Assembly: GCA_015228895.1 (NCBI GenBank) | Contig: JADGCR010000035.1 | Span: forward strand, 1 to 14,700 | Length of the DNA: 14,700 nucleotides | Direction: 5' to 3' | Source of the DNA: Magnetococcales bacterium | GTDB taxonomy: Bacteria > Pseudomonadota > Magnetococcia > Magnetococcales > Magnetaquicoccaceae | Part shown: positions 10,696 through 14,700 of the stretch, one piece after another | Position numbering within the stretch: the stretch's first letter is position 1 | Layout of the letters: each line of letters begins with the position of its first letter | Notes under the pieces: generated by a model | The model's input: the letters and a program-made list of their open reading frames with translations, nothing else | Databases searched by the model: none | What the model was told of the DNA's origin: nothing | Made by a program: the position numbers and the translations under genes

Positions 10696-10748
10696 CGGTC
10701 CGGCGCCCGACCGGGGAGGTGAGGTCAGTCCAGGGAGCGTTTTTCCAA

Positions 10749-10764
10749 TGGCGTGATCCTTGCA
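10749..10764 (+). promoter_or_regulatory. Sigma-54-type -24/-12 promoter
   Basis: TGGCGTG, four bases, then TTGCA gives the sigma-54 layout: GG at 10750-10751 and GC at 10762-10763 with exactly 10 nt between. It matches the consensus at nearly every key position. Transcription would start near 10775, about 40 bp before the ATG at 10814. It would need an enhancer-binding activator, which is not in the window. Confidence 0.55.
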
Positions 10765-10788
10765 TGTTGAGTGTGTGTGACTCATGCA
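10761..10788 (+). repeat. Imperfect inverted repeat at the predicted transcription start
   Basis: TGAGT and ACTCA form arms around a GTGTGTG loop, extended by TGCA on each side across a 3-nt bulge. It overlaps the -12 element and could be an operator or a leader hairpin. The arms are short, so this is weak. Confidence 0.25.
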
Positions 10789-10813
10789 TCAAAACGGCAA
10801 AGGACAAACCACC

Positions 10814-11608
10814 ATGAAAATTCTATCTGCTGGCATTCTGCTTACCGCTTGGCTGGGGATCGCGTTCGCCGCGCCGGCGCAAGCCGCCATTCACCGCAAG
10901 GCGTGCGAGACGCCTTTCAAGGGGGTCAGTGTCTGTTGGGACGTGACCGGGGATGAGATGCTGGATGTCTCCCCGTATGCGGAACTCCACCTGCTGCCCA
11001 TCGCCCGGCAGATCGCCGGACAGCCGGAGGTGCTGGTGGACTTGAGCCGGACGATTTTCCGGCAGTTGTTGCCAGGGAATCTGGCGGAGCGGCTGATTCC
11101 GGAGTGGACTCCCGCCTATTATCTGGAGGGGGCGTTGGCCATCAGTCAGAAATCCAGTTGGCCGGCGGTGTTGTGGATCTCCCCGCGGGAGATGCGCGCC
11201 GCCTCCGCCACCAGCAGCGGGTTGCTGGACTGGGATGTGTATCTGATCGCCAAGGGACGTTTGTTGCGCACCCTGCGGATCCGGGTGGAGTCGGTTCCCG
11301 CGCAGAAGAGTGACGGAGTGCAGCGGGCCGCGGTGATGGGGACCGCTCTGGTGGCCACGGGCGCGGCCACGGGCGCGGTGGGCGGTTCCATCGCCGCGGT
11401 GGCCGGGGCATACGCCATGGGTCAGTCCATGGCCCCGGAGGCGGGTCAGCCCATCGAGTTGTTGTCGGAGCTGGCCACGCGGCAGATTCTGTTTTTGTTC
11501 CAGCAGCCGATTGAGAATTTGCCGGGTCCCGTCACCGAGCGGGACGGCAATCCATGGTCGGTCAATCATGTCGTCGAGACGGCCGGGCGGCCATTTTCCG
11601 CCAAATAA
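10814..11608 (+). CDS. Exported protein of unknown function with a Gly/Ala-rich hydrophobic segment
   Basis: I do not recognise this protein of 264 residues. The N-terminus is a clear Sec signal (MKILSAGILLTAWLGIAF, cleavage likely after APAQA at about 24). Two early cysteines (C31, C41) may form a disulfide. A mixed, Trp/Leu-rich globular part follows to about 155. A strongly hydrophobic Gly/Ala segment (about 163-192) has small-residue spacing like glycine-zipper segments that insert in or pack on membranes. The start ATG 10814 follows AAAGGA at about 10 nt; the frame opens 30 bp earlier without a site. No lipobox is seen. A sigma-54-like promoter lies upstream and the exonuclease gene starts 13 bp after the stop, so the two are probably cotranscribed. 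An envelope location is likely; the role is unknown. Confidence 0.8.
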   Translation: MKILSAGILLTAWLGIAFAAPAQAAIHRKACETPFKGVSVCWDVTGDEMLDVSPYAELHLLPIARQIAGQPEVLVDLSRTIFRQLLPGNLAERLIPEWTPAYYLEGALAISQKSSWPAVLWISPREMRAASATSSGLLDWDVYLIAKGRLLRTLRIRVESVPAQKSDGVQRAAVMGTALVATGAATGAVGGSIAAVAGAYAMGQSMAPEAGQPIELLSELATRQILFLFQQPIENLPGPVTERDGNPWSVNHVVETAGRPFSAK

Positions 11609-11621
11609 TAACGGGTCAATC

Positions 11622-12458
11622 ATGTTCAAGTCAGTCAACAAGCTGGTGTGGGCCTTCGATGCGGAGTGGATCCCGGATCCCCGTTCAGGTCGTCTGTTGT
11701 ATGACCTGGGTGCCGAGGTGGGGGATGCCGAGGTGATGCAGGAGATGTGGAAGCGGGGTGGCGCCAGGGAGGAGGACCCGCAACCCTATCTGAAGACCAT
11801 TCAATGTCGTCTGGTATCCATCGCCGCGGTGCAGCGTCACGCCCATGCCGATGGTCGGGTGACCTTGACCCTGCTCTCCCTGCCCCGGGAGCCCAAGGTG
11901 GAGTCTGGCGAGGTGGAGATCATCGGCCGCTTCCTCACCGCTCTTGGGGAGCGTCAGCCTCAGTTGGTGGGATACAATTCCCTGGCGGCCGATTTGCGCA
12001 TTTTGACGCAGCGGGGGATCTGCCTGGGGTTGCGCGCGCCCAAATTTGCCCATCGTCCCGCCAAGCCCTGGGAGGGGGTGGACTATTTTGCCCGTGGGGG
12101 GGATTGGCACATCGATTTGAAGGAGTATGCCGCGCCCGGCTGGGGTCAGGGTTCTCCCTCCCTGCATGAGCTGGCGGTTTTGTCCGGCATTCCGGGCAAG
12201 ATGGACGTGGCGGGTCATGAAGTGCCCCGGTTGTGGTTGGAGGGGCGTCTGGAGGAGATCATCGCTTACAATGAGCGGGACGCTTTGACGACCTATCTTG
12301 TCTGGTTGCGCATGGCTCATTTTGCCGGTTTGTTTTCGACCCCGGAGTATGAGTCGGAACAGAAGCGTGCCAGGGAGATGATTACGGTCGAGGCGGAAAG
12401 GAAGCCGCATCTGTTGGCATTCTTATCGGAGTGGGAACGGCTGTCGGCCTTGCCGTAA
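11622..12458 (+). CDS. PolB-type 3'-5' exonuclease (DnaQ-like superfamily)
   Basis: This 278-residue protein fits the stand-alone predicted 3'-5' exonuclease family related to the proofreading domain of B-family polymerases. The DEDD-type ligands are visible: D13 and E15 in FDAEW (motif I), N119 and D124 in GYNSLAADL (motif II), and D220 in the YNERDALTTYLVWLR stretch (motif III); D165 in HIDL is also conserved-looking. The protein has no polymerase part, so it should trim 3' ends of DNA or RNA; the substrate is unknown. The start ATG 11622 follows ACGGG with a short spacer, 13 bp after the stop of the exported protein. The 3' end overlaps the convergent MuF-metallopeptidase gene by 36 bp. 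Assignment rests on the motifs and spacing. Confidence 0.87.
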   Translation: MFKSVNKLVWAFDAEWIPDPRSGRLLYDLGAEVGDAEVMQEMWKRGGAREEDPQPYLKTIQCRLVSIAAVQRHAHADGRVTLTLLSLPREPKVESGEVEIIGRFLTALGERQPQLVGYNSLAADLRILTQRGICLGLRAPKFAHRPAKPWEGVDYFARGGDWHIDLKEYAAPGWGQGSPSLHELAVLSGIPGKMDVAGHEVPRLWLEGRLEEIIAYNERDALTTYLVWLRMAHFAGLFSTPEYESEQKRAREMITVEAERKPHLLAFLSEWERLSALP

Positions 12459-14192
12459 CCCGCTGAAACGGCTTTCGTCCTGCAGGATCGCGATCATGCG
12501 TCCGGCGAAACGGGGCGTCATGATCTGCATCAACCGGGTCCAGAACAGATTCCAATCTCCCAGCATGACCACCCCGTTGGCGAACGTCTCGGTGAAACGA
12601 CGGCTGGGATGATGCCGATAATAGTCGTCCCGATGCCCGCGGCCTACCAGATTTCCGGTCATGGAGCCAAAAAAATCCCCGACGGTCAGCGCCATGCCCA
12701 GCTCCTGGTGACGTTGCCGACGCCACTCCAATACCTGTTCCCCCAGCAACAGGACATCACGACGCTCCAGGGCGGTCAGCAACAGGACCAGGCGGTTCTG
12801 TTCCCGCTCGAAACCACCGTACAGGGTATCCACCCCCAAGACCCCTTCCACCTGCTGCAATGTCAACCCGAATCGTCTGAACGCCTCGTCGAACCAGGCT
12901 CGACGCGCCTCGCCGGGGATCAGTCCCATGCGCACCATCAGCGTGTGCAACGTCTGGCTGGTCCGCTTCGCAATCCGCTTCCGGTAGGCCACCGAACCAC
13001 GCAAACCGGCCCGCATCGCCACGGCGCAGCCCTCCCTGATCAGGGCGCGACGCAAGATCGAATCGGCATGACTGCATGGTTGATTATTAAAACCATTCAA
13101 AAAATAATCCATGTAATGGCCGAATTCATGCCTCCAGATCAGCTTTTCCAGCCGCAGCAGAGATTCCCGATAGGGGACCACACCCATCTCGATCCAGGGC
13201 ACCCCGTCCTGCAACACGAACATCATCCGTCTTTCGCCAGGGGTGTTGCGGATGCCGCCCGCAGGTTCCCCGACCCGACCGACGGCGCGCCGCATATACT
13301 CCAAGGCGTTGCCGAAAGCGGCATCATGCCATTGGCCGCATCCTGTCCCGCCATCCCAGTACCTGGTCCCCCTCCGACTCCCTCCCTGGCCGACGACCCG
13401 TCTGCCCAGCCGACTGAAAAAACGTTCCCGCCCCAGACCCTCCGCGGCCACCGGCAACAGGATATGGCGACAACCTCGCCCGCCACAACACTCCAGCACC
13501 CGGCCATCCTCCCTTTGACCACTCCACGACATCTTTTCCCAGGAGAGCACCTCCCCCAGATCGAACACCCAACCCGCCCGCACCGCGCAAAAGGGTCGCG
13601 TCTCCTCCCCCACCGCTCCGGCAAACAAAAAATGGGTCCGTCGTGCCGACTGACCCACCTGACTCAAGATCGTCCTGAAATAGATCATCCGACCATCCAG
13701 CAATCTGTTCCGTCCCTCCACCGCCAAGGATTCCACCAATCGGTGAATCCGTCCGGCCAACCAGAACAATCCCCTCTCGCGACGCCATACCGTCACCAGA
13801 TCCCCCACCACCTCGCCCAGCACCCCATCCCCCAACCGCTCCAACCCCCGCGCCACCTCCAGTCGCTGCACCAGCAACCGGTTGCGCACCTCCTGACCCC
13901 ACCCGCGAGGCAGATCAAGCGCACCCAGCAGCGCAACCGCCGGAGCATGGGTGTCCACAAACCGCCTCACCAGCTGGCGCATCCCCAGGTGATACTCCCG
14001 ATGCCACAACCTCTTGATCGCCCGCACCCTTTCCTGTTCACAAGGCCCCCTGTCCAAGATCAGCGCGCACAGCCCTGCTTTCAAACGGGTCAACGCGGCA
14101 TGCAGATCCGTCGCATGGACCGACTCCCGTTGTCGCAGAAGGTCGAGGGCCAAGGCGGCAGCCTGTTCGAAATGGGGGGCCGCGTCCTCCAC
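12423..14192 (-). CDS. Orphan MuF (phage minor head)-like protein with an HEFGH metallopeptidase domain
   Basis: This is a 589-residue, strongly helical protein. Residues about 60-250 fit a phage MuF (SPP1 gp7-like) head domain: EETRPFCAVRAGWVF with C202, then ECCGGRGCRHILLPV with C241 and H243, the usual pair of motifs at the end of that fold. A Zn-metallopeptidase domain follows (about 310-560), with H355-E356-H359 in RHEFGHYMD and a distal DFFGSMTGNLVGRGH stretch leading to E535 in TETFANG, the likely third ligand. MuF proteins with C-terminal enzymatic domains are known as phage-borne polymorphic toxins, and others are structural head proteins; which applies here is open. The start is GTG 14192, the first start after an in-frame TGA; no good Shine-Dalgarno is seen, so the start is uncertain. 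No portal, terminase or immunity-like gene is adjacent, and the upstream DNA is non-coding. Confidence 0.75.
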   Translation of the reverse strand: MEDAAPHFEQAAALALDLLRQRESVHATDLHAALTRLKAGLCALILDRGPCEQERVRAIKRLWHREYHLGMRQLVRRFVDTHAPAVALLGALDLPRGWGQEVRNRLLVQRLEVARGLERLGDGVLGEVVGDLVTVWRRERGLFWLAGRIHRLVESLAVEGRNRLLDGRMIYFRTILSQVGQSARRTHFLFAGAVGEETRPFCAVRAGWVFDLGEVLSWEKMSWSGQREDGRVLECCGGRGCRHILLPVAAEGLGRERFFSRLGRRVVGQGGSRRGTRYWDGGTGCGQWHDAAFGNALEYMRRAVGRVGEPAGGIRNTPGERRMMFVLQDGVPWIEMGVVPYRESLLRLEKLIWRHEFGHYMDYFLNGFNNQPCSHADSILRRALIREGCAVAMRAGLRGSVAYRKRIAKRTSQTLHTLMVRMGLIPGEARRAWFDEAFRRFGLTLQQVEGVLGVDTLYGGFEREQNRLVLLLTALERRDVLLLGEQVLEWRRQRHQELGMALTVGDFFGSMTGNLVGRGHRDDYYRHHPSRRFTETFANGVVMLGDWNLFWTRLMQIMTPRFAGRMIAILQDESRFSGLRQGRQPFPLR

Positions 14193-14216
14193 GATTCATA
14201 CCCATCACCAAAATGG

Positions 14217-14237
14217 TCATATGGAAAGCACATATGA
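14217..14237. repeat. 7-bp inverted repeat (TCATATG / CATATGA)
   Basis: Two 7-bp arms flank a 7-bp spacer, 24 bp upstream of the GTG of the MuF-metallopeptidase gene. The size and position suit an operator or a leader hairpin for that gene. Confidence 0.45.
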
Positions 14238-14280
14238 TAATTAATAACTTTAGATATTTTATTGAATAATAGAATATAAA

Positions 14281-14312
14281 TAATAAAAATTGACGAATGT
14301 TAATTTTTATTA
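14281..14312. repeat. 11-bp AT-rich inverted repeat
   Basis: TAATAAAAATT and AATTTTTATTA are perfect inverted arms with a 10-bp spacer. A TTGACG (14290-14295) overlaps the left arm and spacer, with CATAGT 17 bp later, so a weak rightward promoter may be embedded. It may be a regulator site or a bidirectional AT hairpin. Confidence 0.5.
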
Positions 14313-14378
14313 CATAGTCTACTCATCATGTTACAAATTATAACGCTTCGTGACCCAATGTCCACAAAAAAAATATAA

Positions 14379-14407
14379 TTCAAGGTTTCATAAACAAGGC
14401 ATATAAT
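14379..14407 (+). promoter_or_regulatory. Candidate sigma-70-type promoter before the 26-codon ORF
   Basis: A perfect TATAAT (14402-14407) has TTCAAG 17 bp upstream, a half-match to the -35. A second TATAAT lies at 14374-14379. In AT-rich DNA such matches arise easily, so support is moderate. Confidence 0.4.
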
Positions 14408-14427
14408 TATTGCCGGGAGGGCTTCGG

Positions 14428-14508
14428 ATGGGATTTGTGGCGTGGAAATCGATTCTTGCAGGATGCAAGGCCAAATTGTGGTTATATATAATTTTAATTA
14501 TGGATTAG
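14428..14508 (+). CDS. Candidate small hydrophobic peptide (26 residues)
   Basis: The ORF begins MGFVAWKSILAG, continues with a basic CKAK stretch and ends in a hydrophobic LWLYIILIM run followed by Asp and TAG. GGGAGGG (14415-14421) lies 6 nt before the ATG, one of the best ribosome-binding sites in the window, and TATAAT lies 21 bp before the ATG. The shape (short, basic in the middle, hydrophobic end) resembles leader or membrane-active peptides, but I recognise no family. It faces away from the MuF-metallopeptidase gene. It may be chance, since 26 codons is short. Confidence 0.35.
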   Translation: MGFVAWKSILAGCKAKLWLYIILIMD

Positions 14509-14700
14509 GCGCTGCGCATGGAAAGGGCGCGGTCGGGCCTGGGGAGAGGTTGATGAAAGTGACATTTTGCGCGGGAGCAATAAACAAGATAAGTTGTTAA
14601 GCGCTGTGGACGGGGGCAAAGAGTGGCCGGTCCAGGCGGGCGAGGGGATCAGGATGGCGGGTCGGAGACCGGGATGTCACTGAAAAGACGACACACCCCG

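Larger units (their letters stand above)
14193..14700. other. Mostly non-coding region upstream of the MuF-metallopeptidase gene, partly very AT-rich
   Basis: About 14215-14420 is much richer in A and T than anything else in the window, while 14510-14700 returns to high GC. It holds two inverted repeats, several sigma-70-like elements and a 26-codon ORF, each listed apart. A 15-codon ORF (14553-14600) has GGAGAGG just before its ATG. An ATG at 14674 is open to the right edge (nine codons seen). Neither is strong enough to call a gene. No tRNA or integrase was seen. Confidence 0.5.

Noticed and set aside
10696..10747. Possible terminator after the cyclase gene
   Set aside because: The CGGTC/GACCG stem is only 5 bp and the nearest T-run is about 30 nt further, so it does not form an intrinsic terminator.
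8632..10785. 717-codon minus-strand ORF opposite the adenylate cyclase
   Set aside because: The plus strand encodes a complete CHASE2 cyclase with all catalytic residues; this is its shadow.
12609..14237. 542-codon plus-strand ORF opposite the MuF-metallopeptidase gene
   Set aside because: Pro/His/Gln-rich with no recognisable motif, whereas the minus strand has ordered MuF and HEFGH motifs.
14341..14375. DnaA-box-like TGTCCACA in AT-rich DNA, hinting at an origin
   Set aside because: A single imperfect match with no cluster and no origin-linked genes nearby.

Overview
The window looks like a piece of a GC-rich Gram-negative (Pseudomonadota-type) chromosome. It carries the rpsT/murJ neighbourhood common in that phylum, an RhlB-like helicase, exported proteins with Sec signals, a candidate sigma-54 promoter and many G-runs in coding DNA. 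A Magnetococcales or alphaproteobacterial-like source would fit, but I cannot fix the taxon from sequence alone. No rRNA, tRNA, CRISPR array or recognisable transposase was found.

Left part (1-4723, minus strand): reading from right to left come rpsT (ribosomal protein S20, GTG start), a hairpin, an rhlB-like DEAD-box RNA helicase, and a large multidomain hybrid sensor kinase that runs off the left edge. The kinase carries degenerate as well as intact receivers. Its reading frame is open to the left edge but has no stop inside the window.

Middle (4724-7553): murJ (lipid II flippase) is divergent from rpsT. Two small unrecognised minus-strand genes follow, separated by an 11-bp perfect hairpin, and one of them has an Asp/His cluster. 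A roughly 415-bp non-coding leader comes next, holding an extended -10 promoter, a G-rich stretch and a 12-bp palindrome.

Centre-right (7554-10695, plus strand): a secreted FecR-domain protein is followed by a CHASE2-type membrane class III adenylate cyclase. This pairing is recurrent in bacteria and suggests a periplasmic sensing to cAMP signalling unit. A textbook intrinsic terminator sits between the two genes, which predicts unequal expression.

Right (10696-14700): a strong sigma-54-like -24/-12 element precedes a small exported protein, then a PolB-type 3'-5' exonuclease. This pair is convergent, with a 36-bp overlap, to a 589-codon minus-strand gene that joins a phage MuF (SPP1 gp7-like) head domain to an HEFGH metallopeptidase domain. 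No portal or terminase gene lies next to it. Its upstream side is a roughly 500-bp region, partly very AT-rich, with two inverted repeats, sigma-70-like elements and a 26-codon hydrophobic ORF with an excellent Shine-Dalgarno. The orphan MuF-zincin gene with this leader is the most unusual item in the window.
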